58,964 bases of DNA from positions 1 through 58,964 of the forward strand of contig JAHHHO010000033.1 of NCBI GenBank assembly GCA_019359315.1. The letters run 5' to 3'. This document shows positions 46,529 to 55,416 of the stretch, piece after piece. The DNA is from Myxacorys californica WJT36-NPBG1 (GTDB taxonomy: Bacteria; Cyanobacteriota; Cyanobacteriia; Leptolyngbyales; Leptolyngbyaceae). The notes beneath the pieces are model-generated. The model was not told the DNA's origin. It did not search any database and saw nothing but the letters and a program-made list of their open reading frames with translations. How positions within the stretch are numbered: position 1 is the first letter of the stretch; each line of letters starts with the position of its first letter. Position numbers and translations under genes: made by a program.

Positions 46529-46837
46529 TTAGCTTTTTTCTAGCTTTTTGCTGCCGCGCCAGATCCACCAAGCCGCGATCGCAACGGTGCAATTTCCCAC
46601 TACCGTCATAGCCGCTTGCAGGGTGACCAGCCATTCGAGAGACGGAGAATTGTCGAAGAAATGCCAAGTGCAGGCACACATAGCGCTGACCAAAGCAGGC
46701 AGCATTCCAAACGAGAGCGATCGCCAGGTCGAATCGCCACTGACCTCGGCATAGCGCCAGATCAGCCAGATTGCCGCAATCCATTCAATGACGCTGGAAA
46801 CATGAATCACCCAAGTTGGAATTGAAAGCGCGTGCAT
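46529..46837 (-). CDS. DUF2499 membrane protein
   Basis: This 102-residue protein has three hydrophobic segments (WVIHVSSVIEWIAAIWLIW, WRSLSFGMLPALVSAMCACTWHFF, LQAAMTVVGNCTVAIAAWWIW) and matches the cyanobacterial/chloroplast family DUF2499. The MSAMCACTWHFFDN-like core is a family signature. It probably works in a membrane with the DUF3593 product. It heads the minus-strand cluster DUF2499-DUF3593-tsaB-allA and is divergent from csaB, with 103 bp between their starts. Confidence 0.82.
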   Translation of the reverse strand: MHALSIPTWVIHVSSVIEWIAAIWLIWRYAEVSGDSTWRSLSFGMLPALVSAMCACTWHFFDNSPSLEWLVTLQAAMTVVGNCTVAIAAWWIWRGSKKLEKS

Positions 46838-46940
46838 AAGGTTGAACCGTTGGATTAGACAACTAGGTTTAGATAACTAGGTTAGACAACAGGGATCAAG
46901 GATAGTGTAAGGTTTGAGGAACCCTATTATTCCTTCTATT

Positions 46941-47969
46941 ATGCGGGCTGTTTTGTGTGGTTACTACGGCATGGGCAATGGTGGCGACGAAGCGTTGCTG
47001 GCTTCGCTGCTGCAAATGTTACCTCCTGAGGTTGAGCCAGTGGTGCTGTCGGGTAATCCTGAGCAAACCCGCGATCGCTACGGGATTGAAAGCTGCGATC
47101 GTAAGTCTCTCACAGCCGTGATCCGGGCGCTTCGCACTGCCGATCTGTTTATTTGGGGCGGCGGAAGTCTGATTCAAGATGCGACTAGTGCGCTGAGTCC
47201 GGTTTACTACACCGGGTTGATGGCCATCGCGCAAATTATGGGGCTAAAGACGATCGCATGGGCGCAGGGCATTGGTCCAATTCATCGCTCATTCAATCGC
47301 TGGTCGGCAAAACAGGTCTTCCGCAACTGTACGGCAGTGAGTGTGCGCGATCGCGGTTCGGCGGCGCTGCTGCACGAGTGGAAGATTCCGTTTCTGCTTG
47401 CGCCCGATCCGGTGTGGGCGATGGAGTCAACTCCGGTTGAAGGCTTGTGGGATTTGCCTGCGCCGCGAGTGGCGGTGAACTTGCGATCGCATCCCCTACT
47501 CACGCCCGATCGATTGCATCTTTTAACTCGCGCCTTGATCGACTTTCAGAAAGCAACTCAGGTGTGTATATTGTTGGTTCCCTTTCAGGCGAGTCAAGAT
47601 CTGGCGATCGCGCAAACGATTCAGCCTCAATTGCCCGGAGAAAGTCGAATTCTGATGCTCGACGATCCGCAATCGTTAAAAGGGGTATTTCGAGGTGTGG
47701 AAATGGCGATCGCAATGCGATTGCATGGCGTGATTATGGCAGCCGCAGAAGGATGTCGCACGTTTGCTCTCAGCTATGACCCTAAAGTGAGTCAACTGAT
47801 AACGCAGTTAGAATTACCAGGCTGCGAACTCTCAGAATTGCCGCAAACCGCCAATCAGATTAGCCAACTGTGGCTAGAAGAGTATGCGAATGGAGAGGCC
47901 CTCTCAGACGACCAGCGGCAATCTCTTGTCGATCGCGCCTTCATGCATCAGGAAATCTTAAGAGTTTAA
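46941..47969 (+). CDS. csaB: Polysaccharide pyruvyl transferase CsaB
   Basis: This 342-residue enzyme belongs to the polysaccharide pyruvyl transferase family, which adds ketal-linked pyruvate to cell-wall or extracellular polysaccharide. The signatures are LCGYYGMGNGGDEALLASLL at the N-terminus, IWGGGSLIQDATS, IAWAQGIGPI, VRDRGSAALL, and the C-terminal AMRLHGVIMAAAEG. Pyruvylated wall polymer often anchors SLH-domain or S-layer proteins. I start at ATG 46941 (MRAVLCGYYG) because homologues start there. It is divergent from the DUF2499 gene. Confidence 0.9.
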   Translation: MRAVLCGYYGMGNGGDEALLASLLQMLPPEVEPVVLSGNPEQTRDRYGIESCDRKSLTAVIRALRTADLFIWGGGSLIQDATSALSPVYYTGLMAIAQIMGLKTIAWAQGIGPIHRSFNRWSAKQVFRNCTAVSVRDRGSAALLHEWKIPFLLAPDPVWAMESTPVEGLWDLPAPRVAVNLRSHPLLTPDRLHLLTRALIDFQKATQVCILLVPFQASQDLAIAQTIQPQLPGESRILMLDDPQSLKGVFRGVEMAIAMRLHGVIMAAAEGCRTFALSYDPKVSQLITQLELPGCELSELPQTANQISQLWLEEYANGEALSDDQRQSLVDRAFMHQEILRV

Positions 47970-48174
47970 GCGTAATTTGTTCTTTAATCCCGTTAATATT
48001 GTTTTGCTTGCTGATACATTTAAGTGCCAGCTTAACAAAATTTAGTTGTTAGCTTGACAGATTTTTTTAAGAATATGTTCTATTCTCTTGAACTGTCGCT
48101 ATAACTAATAGCTGAGTCTCTTGTAGAGATTCGTTACTCGCCTGGACACCGCATTTTCTTAGGTTTTAAAAGCA

Positions 48175-50007
48175 ATGAGTGAAGCTGAAATCCCTAACAA
48201 CTCCTCTAATTTGTTTGAGTCCAATCCGGATCAGGACGCTTCTCAGCCAACCGAGGAAGGGATTGCTGCCATCGCGCCCCAAACCGATGAAGAATGGACA
48301 ACAGTGGATTTTCCAGACGCGATTCCAGTCGATGCGCTTCCTTATGCTGAACCCACCGATCCGTCGGAGCTTGGCAAAGCCGATCGTATCCAAGAATTAG
48401 AACGGCAAAATGGGGAGTTGCAGGAGTACGTTAGTAGCTTAGAAGCTGCCTTGGCTCACTCTGAAATCTTACGACAGAGCGAAACAGAACGATTAGAAAC
48501 CTTAGCAGGCGCGCAGTATGCCAGCGCTCAGCAGCGATCGCGCGAGCATGTGGCTTTGATTGCTAAACTCCGCAAAGATTTAGACTTCGCCGGACAGCGC
48601 ATTCGGGAGCAAGACGTGCAGATCGTCCAGCGTACTCAAGAGCTAGTCACGGCTCAAGAGCATCTGACTCAGCTTTTTCAAGAATTAGAGAACGCTCATC
48701 AAAGCGCTCAGAAGCAGCAGATTTTGGTCGAAACCCTCACCGCTCAGCTTGAATCGAGTCAAGAACAAGTTGCCCAGCTAGAGCGGGAATGCGCCCTGAC
48801 GCAGCAACGCTACAGTGAACAGCTGCAAGGAACGCGGCAAGCTGAGATCCTCTGTCGGGATCTGCGATCGCGCCTGCATCGTCAGCAGCGCTACACATTG
48901 CAATTCAAAGCTGCGCTTGAGAAGTGCTTGGATGCCCCGGCTCACGCTCCAGTGCATCTGCCAGAACAGGTTGAGCTTGTAGACGAAGAGGGGGATCTCT
49001 CAGACTCCTCGATCGCCTTTGTCAAATCGCAGCCAGTTCAACCGTGGTCAGCCTCACCCGGATTCCCAACGTTTGATGCCGATGAGACGACCCTAGAAGA
49101 GCAAGTTACCTCGCGAGATCAGGCATCATGGACAGCCGAGCTGTTAGCCGAAACATCCTGGATGACAGACCTGCCCTCTGACTCCTTTGAGTTATCAGAA
49201 GGACAATCCTTGTTAGGCTCAACTCTCCAAGCGTCGCACGATTCGATGGCAGCCTTGCACAGCTTGGAAGACGAACTCAATGCCGCTCCACGTACTGTTC
49301 GCGCTCAGGCTCCGCAGAGTTTTGTAGAGCGAAGTTCGGAGGACTGCGTCATTGCGCCGATTCCTAAAGCTAACGCGCTGAGTTACACCATCAAGCACGC
49401 CTCTTCAGAATTAGCTGACCTTCAGCGTGGAATTCAACTATTCACCCCACCGGAGATGCCTCCCGTCCTTCGGGCTGGGAAAGTTCAACGTACTGCGGAA
49501 GTTCAACGGCCAGCCCCAATTTCTTTAGAACCAACAGCCTCTTCTGAACAATCGGATCGGTTTGTCGCAGAAGGCATTGCTGCCCAGCTTGACGCTATCG
49601 ATCGGACTGGAGACGACCGTGGTGAAGTGGCTGTCAGTGACGATCCTGCAGCTCAAGATGGGCTTGAAGTTGACCAGCTTGAGATTGGCAAATTGTGCAA
49701 GGTCGATGAACCTGCATCCACCTCGTTAGATGCAAATGCGATGCTCGCAGAGCGCAATGAAGAGAGCAAGAACGAAGAGAGCAAGAGTGCTTCGTTTGTC
49801 ACCTTTGAGAATCACGCTCAAGGATCGTCTCCGTTCATCACACTAAATTCTTCTGGAAAGCAGTCTGTACCGTTAGAGCAAGCTGGAGTAGCGGCTTCCT
49901 CTGGCAACGCACCCTCGCCGGTGGTGTATCCGACGCGATCGCAGAAAAAGCTGCCATCTCTGGCAGCCGTTGATCTCCCATCGTTTCCGAAAAAAGTAGG
50001 TCGTTGA
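48175..50007 (+). CDS. Coiled-coil protein, 610 residues, unknown function
   Basis: I do not recognise a catalytic domain. Residues 1-70 are acidic and disordered, 72-240 form a continuous coiled coil rich in Gln, Glu and Leu heptads (IQELERQNGELQEYVSSLEAAL and onward), and 250-610 are low-complexity, rich in Ser, Pro, Ala and Glu, with a short basic C-terminus. Nothing suggests a signal peptide or membrane segment. Such proteins can be scaffolds or cytoskeleton-like. The stop is 13 bp from the convergent gene at 50021. Confidence 0.7.
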   Translation: MSEAEIPNNSSNLFESNPDQDASQPTEEGIAAIAPQTDEEWTTVDFPDAIPVDALPYAEPTDPSELGKADRIQELERQNGELQEYVSSLEAALAHSEILRQSETERLETLAGAQYASAQQRSREHVALIAKLRKDLDFAGQRIREQDVQIVQRTQELVTAQEHLTQLFQELENAHQSAQKQQILVETLTAQLESSQEQVAQLERECALTQQRYSEQLQGTRQAEILCRDLRSRLHRQQRYTLQFKAALEKCLDAPAHAPVHLPEQVELVDEEGDLSDSSIAFVKSQPVQPWSASPGFPTFDADETTLEEQVTSRDQASWTAELLAETSWMTDLPSDSFELSEGQSLLGSTLQASHDSMAALHSLEDELNAAPRTVRAQAPQSFVERSSEDCVIAPIPKANALSYTIKHASSELADLQRGIQLFTPPEMPPVLRAGKVQRTAEVQRPAPISLEPTASSEQSDRFVAEGIAAQLDAIDRTGDDRGEVAVSDDPAAQDGLEVDQLEIGKLCKVDEPASTSLDANAMLAERNEESKNEESKSASFVTFENHAQGSSPFITLNSSGKQSVPLEQAGVAASSGNAPSPVVYPTRSQKKLPSLAAVDLPSFPKKVGR

Positions 50008-50020
50008 TCTAGAAAGACAA

Positions 50021-50824
50021 TTAACCGCGAGGAATGGGTAAGCGATCGATCGCAGACTTGATCACTCCACCCAATTGTCGGGTCAGATTAATGTCTTGGT
50101 TGATGCGAGACTCTAAATTGTTGCTGAAGCTTCCTCCGGTAAACAGGTCGCCAACTGCTTTAACTAGCGTTCCAATTAGGTTAGAACCGCTAACGTCTGC
50201 ATCACTAACTTGAACCCTAAGTTGATTCACTTTGATCGGCTCGCTAGAGTTGTCTACCGATAACGTGAGATTCATTGTCAGTGTGTGCCTTACTCTAAAA
50301 GATGGATCTGGCACGATGGGGACACTCACGTGAAACTCCTCATTGTTCTGTGGAATCACGAGTCTGACACTCACTTGGTTGGGAGCCGGACCTGGTTTTA
50401 CTTCCTTGACCGTGATATCTCTCAGATTCACGTTCACATCTTTAATTCTCATGCCCTTTCCAACCCGTTTACCGTTGAGTTCCTCTTTTATTTTCTGTGC
50501 GGCAACCCCTTTGCCAAACTCTCTCCAAACGGTATCGATCGTTTGTTCAATCAGGTCAGACCGTTGCAGAATGAACTGAATCGCGGCGGGATAGTTGACA
50601 GGCGCAGGAGCGGGTTGAGGAATGGGTTGGGGTTTGGGTTTAGGCTTGGGCTTCGGATCGCCACCATTACAGATAGGCGCATCTGGAGTTTTGTCACAGT
50701 CAGGCGCAGCGAAGGCCAGACTGTAAGTACCGAGCAGCGTCAGTAAAGCTAAGCTTGCGATTCCTAGAGAATTGCGTAAACCATTAATCGCAATCTTGCG
50801 CAGTTGTCTACGTAAGCTCACCAT
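50021..50824 (-). CDS. Exported protein with Pro-rich linker and unknown C-terminal domain
   Basis: This 267-residue protein starts with a hydrophobic export segment (about 15-38, IASLALLTLLGTYSLAFAA, giving a likely signal-peptide site before APDCDK), then a cysteine pair (DCDKTPDAPICNGG) and a Lys/Pro/Gln linker (PKPKPKPKPQPIPQPAPAP). Residues 80-267 form an unrecognised domain: a helix, then beta-strands (KDVNVNLRDITVKEV, SVRLVIPQNNEEFHVSVPI), ending in a helix. It is probably periplasmic or extracellular. Two related small exported proteins lie upstream on the same strand. Confidence 0.7.
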   Translation of the reverse strand: MVSLRRQLRKIAINGLRNSLGIASLALLTLLGTYSLAFAAPDCDKTPDAPICNGGDPKPKPKPKPQPIPQPAPAPVNYPAAIQFILQRSDLIEQTIDTVWREFGKGVAAQKIKEELNGKRVGKGMRIKDVNVNLRDITVKEVKPGPAPNQVSVRLVIPQNNEEFHVSVPIVPDPSFRVRHTLTMNLTLSVDNSSEPIKVNQLRVQVSDADVSGSNLIGTLVKAVGDLFTGGSFSNNLESRINQDINLTRQLGGVIKSAIDRLPIPRG

Positions 50825-50855
50825 AATGTTGTTTCCTTTGTATTTGAGTTGGGTT

Positions 50856-50935
50856 AATCAGTAATCGCAAATTGATTGAATGGCGAGAGAATCTTTATTA
50901 CTCAATCGATTCTCATCTGTTTGCAATTTCTGATT
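50856..50935 (-). repeat. Multi-arm inverted repeat upstream of the exported-protein gene
   Basis: Nested arms are visible: AATCAG (50856-50861) with CTGATT (50930-50935), GCAAA (50867-50871) with TTTGC (50920-50924), and GAGAATC (50887-50893) with GATTCTC (50908-50914). It lies between two minus-strand genes, so it may be a leader structure, a terminator for the upstream gene, or a stable RNA element. Confidence 0.45.
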
Positions 50936-50984
50936 CAAAATCATGCACGTTAATCTTGAATCAGCTTTGCAGTGGTTAATGGCT

Positions 50985-51770
50985 TTATATTTCAGCCATT
51001 CCGCAGTCCGATAAATCTCTGTTTAGCAGAGCTTTGATTCCATTGACTCGAACTCCTCTTAGCCCTTGAGCCGGAAACCGATACTTGGCAACGATAGGAG
51101 TAATCACTTGTGCTGCCGGGTCTGTAGGAGGGGTCGCCACAAATTCAAAGTCATAGATGCAGTCGGGCGGCGCTTGGACGTAGACCAGGGGAATCAGTTG
51201 AGGATTTGTCCAACCTGTCGAAGGAACTGTGCCCCGTGCAATGATTTGCAACTGGGGCGGATGGCTTTCTAGAAGCGTCAGGTTGACGGCGGTGACGGTA
51301 ACGCTTTGTTGAGTAAGATCGCTTGACCGTTGATTTGAAATGGGTGGAAGAAGGACGCCATCCGCAACGCCTGTTAAGCTCAGAACTCTGTATTTGAGTT
51401 GTGCGCCAGATCGATCTACGACAAAGCCTAAGCTCCGAGTTTTAATTGCCACGGTTGCAAAGTCCTGTTGCTTCTGACCTGCCAAGTTAACTGGAGGAAG
51501 AATGAGCGTCAGCGCCAGTTCTCCTGCGTCTACATCAGGTTCTAGAATCACAGTGATGAGTAACCCAAGGGGGCTTTGCTGCTGAGCAATGTCATCTCCA
51601 ACAAAGGTAAACCCACCTTCTAGACCACGATAGTCGAGCCGAGCTGAGCCAGGCAGCGTTGGAAGAGGCGCTTGAGGAAAGAAGGCGATTTTGGTAACGC
51701 CTTCGGAATCGCTGAGGGTAAACCGCTTTACTTGAGATTGGAGTGTGGTTTTGAGTTCTGTTTGAGTCAT
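50985..51770 (-). CDS. Hypothetical protein, 261 residues
   Basis: I do not recognise this protein. It has no signal peptide or membrane segment and reads as mostly beta-strand: an N-terminal KRFTLSDSEGVTKIAFF, a stretch containing GLLITVILEPDVDAGELALTLILPPV, and a C-terminal YDFEFVATPP...KYRFPAQGLRGVRVNGIKALL. It lies between two exported Pro-rich protein genes on the same strand, 63 bp after the 113-residue gene and 160 bp before the 267-residue one, so the three may be co-transcribed. Confidence 0.65.
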   Translation of the reverse strand: MTQTELKTTLQSQVKRFTLSDSEGVTKIAFFPQAPLPTLPGSARLDYRGLEGGFTFVGDDIAQQQSPLGLLITVILEPDVDAGELALTLILPPVNLAGQKQQDFATVAIKTRSLGFVVDRSGAQLKYRVLSLTGVADGVLLPPISNQRSSDLTQQSVTVTAVNLTLLESHPPQLQIIARGTVPSTGWTNPQLIPLVYVQAPPDCIYDFEFVATPPTDPAAQVITPIVAKYRFPAQGLRGVRVNGIKALLNRDLSDCGMAEI

Positions 51771-51833
51771 AAAATTCTCCGTGTTGGTTTGATGGGTTGT
51801 TTGTCGTTTGGAAGTTGTTCGAGCAATGTGTGC

Positions 51834-52175
51834 TTACAGACACTGAGGCAAGTCAGGCTTTTTGAGGCAAATTGGAGGGATATCGCTGCCACTTGGTTGA
51901 GGAGCAGGTTGAGGAACAGGTTGGGGAGCAGGTTGAGGAGCAGGTTGGCTTGGTGGATGGTACGGTTCTGGAGGATCAGGAGCATCACGATCGCCACCAC
52001 GAGGCTCATCATAGGGTCCGCCGTAAGTGCAATAGCTATCAAATGGAAGATTGCACGTCGCATCATTGATATCATCTAGCGCGATCGCAACCTGACTTGT
52101 GAGTGGAATGGAAAGGGTTAAGAGCACTAGAACCGTTTGTACGCACCTAGTTGTCCGTGAAGAAAATTTAGCCAT
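51834..52175 (-). CDS. Small exported proline-rich protein
   Basis: This 113-residue protein begins with a signal peptide (hydrophobic segment 11-31, VQTVLVLLTLSIPLTSQVAIALD), then DDINDATCNLPFDSYCTYGG and an Asp/Pro linker, followed by QPAPQP-type repeats (about 78-96) and a cysteine pair at the end (PICLKKPDLPQCL). The same C-x7-10-C plus QPAPAP style occurs in the 267-residue neighbour, so they may belong to one exported system. It heads the minus-strand group and is divergent from the NB-ARC gene. Confidence 0.7.
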   Translation of the reverse strand: MAKFSSRTTRCVQTVLVLLTLSIPLTSQVAIALDDINDATCNLPFDSYCTYGGPYDEPRGGDRDAPDPPEPYHPPSQPAPQPAPQPVPQPAPQPSGSDIPPICLKKPDLPQCL

Positions 52176-52475
52176 TTCGACCTCTGATGTTGTTTGATTG
52201 GCTGACTGATATCAGCACTCTTCAACCATAAAAATCAGAACTTGCTTTGGCAGTCGGAAACGATCGGATCAATGATCAGAAACGATCGGGTTACTTGTTC
52301 ACCATTTGGGTACTGCTGTTTCTACTGCAACTGGCTAAAATACGAGGTTTTGCAAACGCTTGAGCAATCGAAATCGCAGCTTTAGTCTTGATGTTGTTAT
52401 TGCATCACACAACGTGCATAAAGTGAGCAAGTTGATCATGAATATAGAGATGACTAGTAGATGAGGGTCGTTTCC

Positions 52476-53879
52476 ATGACAGTAGAGGAAGCTTTAGTCT
52501 TGCTTGATCGAGTGCTGCAAGGACAAAAGCTAAGAGATGTTCAGGAGCAGATCTTTCGTTATTCTTGGCAAGGCTGGACGTATCCGGCGATCGCAGATCA
52601 TCTCGGTTACGATACGGGTCATATTCGAGATGTGGGTTCTCAATTATGGCGGCAACTCAGTCAAGAGATGGAAGAGTTAGTCACCAAGAAGAATCTTCAG
52701 GCTGTGCTGCGGCGATATGCTCAGCAACATCCTGAACCATCTCCTAAGAGCGCTGTACCAATGGCGCGATTGAGCAAGAATGATAGGGCTTTTGGAACTA
52801 GAGTTACCCTTCCTGTTCGCCGTCAGCATTGGGAAGAAGTGTTGGATGTGTCTGTCTTCTACGGTCGTAGTCAAGAACTCGCGCTCCTGCAACAGTGGAT
52901 TTTGCGCGATTACCTAGGGGGAACTGCTTCGCAACGGTGTCGGTTGGTGACGATCGCGGGCATGGGAGGCATGGGTAAAACTGCTTTAGCCGCCAAGTTT
53001 GCTGAACAGTGTCAAGACAAATTTGATGTGGTGATTTGGCAATCGTTGCGGAATGCGCCTGCGATCGCAGAGCTATTGCCAACATGGATTCATGTCCTGT
53101 CACACGGACGAGAAACCCAACCGGCATCCTCAATTGATACTCAAATCTCTCAAGTGATGGGCTACCTCCGCTCGTCACGCTGTCTGCTGATTTTAGATCA
53201 TGTCGAATCTATTTTAGAGAAGACTCCAGCAGGGCAATACCGAGAAGGATATGAGGACTATGAGGATTTGCTGCGACGAATCGGTAGCGAACATCACGCC
53301 AGTTGTTTGGTGTTAACGAGTCGAGAGAAGCCCAAAACGTTAATGTCTTTGGAAGGCAAGGCTTCACCTATCCGTACTCTAACGTTGACGGGATTAAATC
53401 CACTGGAGATTCGAGAACTTGTTCAAGCGGATGGCTGTTTTGCTGAAACCCAAACTGATTGGATTGAGTTAGCAAAGTACTATTCTGGTAATCCGTTTGC
53501 GCTCAAGGTCGTGGCGACTGCCGTTCGCGATCTGTTTGATGGCAATATCACAACCTTTTTAGTGCAAGGCACAATCACGTTTAGCGATATCTATGAGTTG
53601 CTGGACGAACAGTTTCAGCGATTGTCCGATTTAGAAAAACAGGTTTTGTATTGGCTAGCAGTTCATCAAGACTGGGCATCGTTCGCGGCACTACGCGATG
53701 ATTTTGTTCCTATCTCTTCCTCGACTTTGTTAGGAGCATTGTTGTCACTGAAACAGCGATCGCTGATTGAAAAAAGGGCTGGCTCGTTTACCTTACAGCC
53801 TGTTGTGATGAAATATGTCACGGATCAGCTTCTGAACCGCATTGAAGCAGAAGTAGAAAAAGAGTGCGATCGGGTGTGA
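52476..53879 (+). CDS. NB-ARC STAND ATPase with N-terminal helix-turn-helix
   Basis: This 467-residue protein is a STAND-class P-loop ATPase. The N-terminal 100 residues match the DNA-binding-like region of cyanobacterial NB-ARC proteins (TVEEALVLLDRVLQGQKLRDVQE, then WQGWTYPAIADHLGYDTGHIRDVG). The NB-ARC domain carries Walker A (IAGMGGMGKTALAAKF), a Walker B region (RCLLILDHVESIL), LTSREKP and GNPFALKVVA. A winged-helix-like ARC2 follows. Unlike most relatives, there are no WD40 or TPR sensor repeats, so it may be a shortened form or work with a separate sensor. Start 52476 has GAGGG eight bases upstream; ATG 52461 is the alternative. It is divergent from the exported-protein group and convergent with ureF. 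Confidence 0.85.
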   Translation: MTVEEALVLLDRVLQGQKLRDVQEQIFRYSWQGWTYPAIADHLGYDTGHIRDVGSQLWRQLSQEMEELVTKKNLQAVLRRYAQQHPEPSPKSAVPMARLSKNDRAFGTRVTLPVRRQHWEEVLDVSVFYGRSQELALLQQWILRDYLGGTASQRCRLVTIAGMGGMGKTALAAKFAEQCQDKFDVVIWQSLRNAPAIAELLPTWIHVLSHGRETQPASSIDTQISQVMGYLRSSRCLLILDHVESILEKTPAGQYREGYEDYEDLLRRIGSEHHASCLVLTSREKPKTLMSLEGKASPIRTLTLTGLNPLEIRELVQADGCFAETQTDWIELAKYYSGNPFALKVVATAVRDLFDGNITTFLVQGTITFSDIYELLDEQFQRLSDLEKQVLYWLAVHQDWASFAALRDDFVPISSSTLLGALLSLKQRSLIEKRAGSFTLQPVVMKYVTDQLLNRIEAEVEKECDRV

Positions 53880-53977
53880 TATATTCACCAATACAACAAA
53901 TTCAGGTGGGGACATGGCGCTGTTGTGCTCTTACCAACCTCCACCTGTAGCCAGTATTCTTTCGGGGAAGAGATGTA

Positions 53978-54661
53978 TTAACTCCGAAACAAGCGACTAT
54001 AAAGGGTTTCGTGAGCCATGCTTGCTAGAGTTAGTCCCCAGCCACAGCTGCTTAAGTCATTGTCTTGCAAGGTGAGAATGTTTTGCGCCGCGCATTCAAT
54101 CGAAGGTTCCAAATTGAAGAGCAATTGCTGTCCCGCCGTTTGTCCGAGAGGAATCAGTTTGATGCCTGCGCTGACAAGATTAGTAGCCCAACTGTGCAAG
54201 TAGCCAAGCGTTGCCCACTCTACGTCAATCTGCCAAGTCGCAGCAACCAGACCAAACGCGATCGCAAAGTGACATTGAGATGGAAGAGACGTCTCAGGCG
54301 AGAGCGTTTGAAACAGGCGAAGCAGAGAACGGCCCATTTGCAGACTCTGCGATCGCAGTTCTTCAGTTTCTCGCGCCGCCGATAACCAATCATTCCACGC
54401 TTCCAAAGCAATTAGGTCTTGAGCAACGACAGCACGATATGCCCGCACCATAATTGCCGCTTCAAGCCGTACCGCACCATACTGTAATTCTTCCATCAGC
54501 CACTGCTCTAGATGGGCGGCATTGGCAATTCCTATCGTGTCCTGTTGAACCAGCGCTTCAATTCCCTCCGAATAGCTATACGCTCCTACAGGCAGCACTG
54601 GACTGGCAAGTTGAAGCAAGCGTAGGAGCCTATGGTTTTGAGTCCGATTTTGAGTTTGCAT
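53978..54661 (-). CDS. ureF: Urease accessory protein UreF
   Basis: This 227-residue helical protein is UreF, which forms the UreD-UreF-UreG complex that loads nickel into apo-urease. The family start [27 protein letters not shown] is clear, along with the later [14 protein letters not shown] and C-terminal [15 protein letters not shown]. Length is normal. It follows ureE by 35 bp on the same strand. The urease subunits and ureG are not in the window. Ending near 53978, it is convergent with the NB-ARC gene. Confidence 0.92.
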   Translation of the reverse strand: MQTQNRTQNHRLLRLLQLASPVLPVGAYSYSEGIEALVQQDTIGIANAAHLEQWLMEELQYGAVRLEAAIMVRAYRAVVAQDLIALEAWNDWLSAARETEELRSQSLQMGRSLLRLFQTLSPETSLPSQCHFAIAFGLVAATWQIDVEWATLGYLHSWATNLVSAGIKLIPLGQTAGQQLLFNLEPSIECAAQNILTLQDNDLSSCGWGLTLASMAHETLYSRLFRS

Positions 54662-54696
54662 CGTTAAATCACTCGCCCCTTCATGACCCGATTCCC

Positions 54697-55131
54697 CTAA
54701 TGCTGATGCTCATAGGCTCCTGTCTCAGGTTGAAAAGGAGCGATCTCTTCCAGCACATGCAGCCCACGATGCAAGAGTAACTTTTGCAAGACAGAATCAG
54801 GCGACAGTCTTAAAAAAGAATTTGTAATCTCCAACGGGACATGGCGATTTCCAAGATGATAGGCCGCTTGCAGCAGAGCTAAAGAGGTTGTTGCTGTTAC
54901 CGTCAGAACAGGTTCTGGTTTGGCAAACACTTGAGCGACATCTCCAGCATCAGATTGCAGCCAATCGCCATCTTTGAGCGCGGTTCCTCTCGGCAAGTTG
55001 AGATACACGGATTGTCCCTCATCCGTTTGGTAGGCATGGCGCGATCGCAGGCGTTCTTCAGCCGTGAGCGATAAACAATACTCAGCCTTTTTGCACGGTT
55101 GATCTGATAATCGTCGAGTAAACACAATCAC
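54697..55131 (-). CDS. ureE: Urease accessory protein UreE
   Basis: This 144-residue protein is UreE, the nickel metallochaperone that hands Ni to UreG and urease. The N-terminal domain (about 1-75) carries [20 protein letters not shown], and the C-terminal metal-binding domain has [12 protein letters not shown] and ends in a short His tail (YEHQH), rather than the long polyHis tail of some bacteria. Translation starts at GTG (complement of 55129-55131), with GGAG seven bases upstream. It is the upstream gene of the ureE-ureF pair. Confidence 0.9.
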   Translation of the reverse strand: MIVFTRRLSDQPCKKAEYCLSLTAEERLRSRHAYQTDEGQSVYLNLPRGTALKDGDWLQSDAGDVAQVFAKPEPVLTVTATTSLALLQAAYHLGNRHVPLEITNSFLRLSPDSVLQKLLLHRGLHVLEEIAPFQPETGAYEHQH

Positions 55132-55416
55132 AACTCATCTCCAAACAACCTGTTGTCTATATCATTCTGGCAGCGCGACTGGCTCCACCAAGCTTCCAAG
55201 AATCAAAATCGCTTTAATTATTCCATTCATTCCATGCCAGTTAGGAACTATTCTAGAGGTTGGTGTGACCCGTCAATCTCGACCGCCATGAATTTAGGTT
55301 GAACCTGCGATCGCTTTGCAAGCTCCTTTGGATCGCTTCGCAGTTCTTCCTCAAACCATGACATCACCATCATTGCTAAATTATTATTTTGTTGTAAACA
55401 TTCCATTCCTCAAACA

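Noticed and set aside
51767-52075. Hydrophobic, Leu/Asn-rich alternative frame over the 113-residue exported protein
   Set aside because: It is a frame-shifted reading of the proline-rich repeats; the Pro/Gln frame has a signal peptide and cysteine pair.
53903-53947. CAGGTGG/CCACCTG pair as a terminator between the NB-ARC and ureF genes
   Set aside because: Seven base pairs with a loop of about 31 nt and no T-run; too weak to call.
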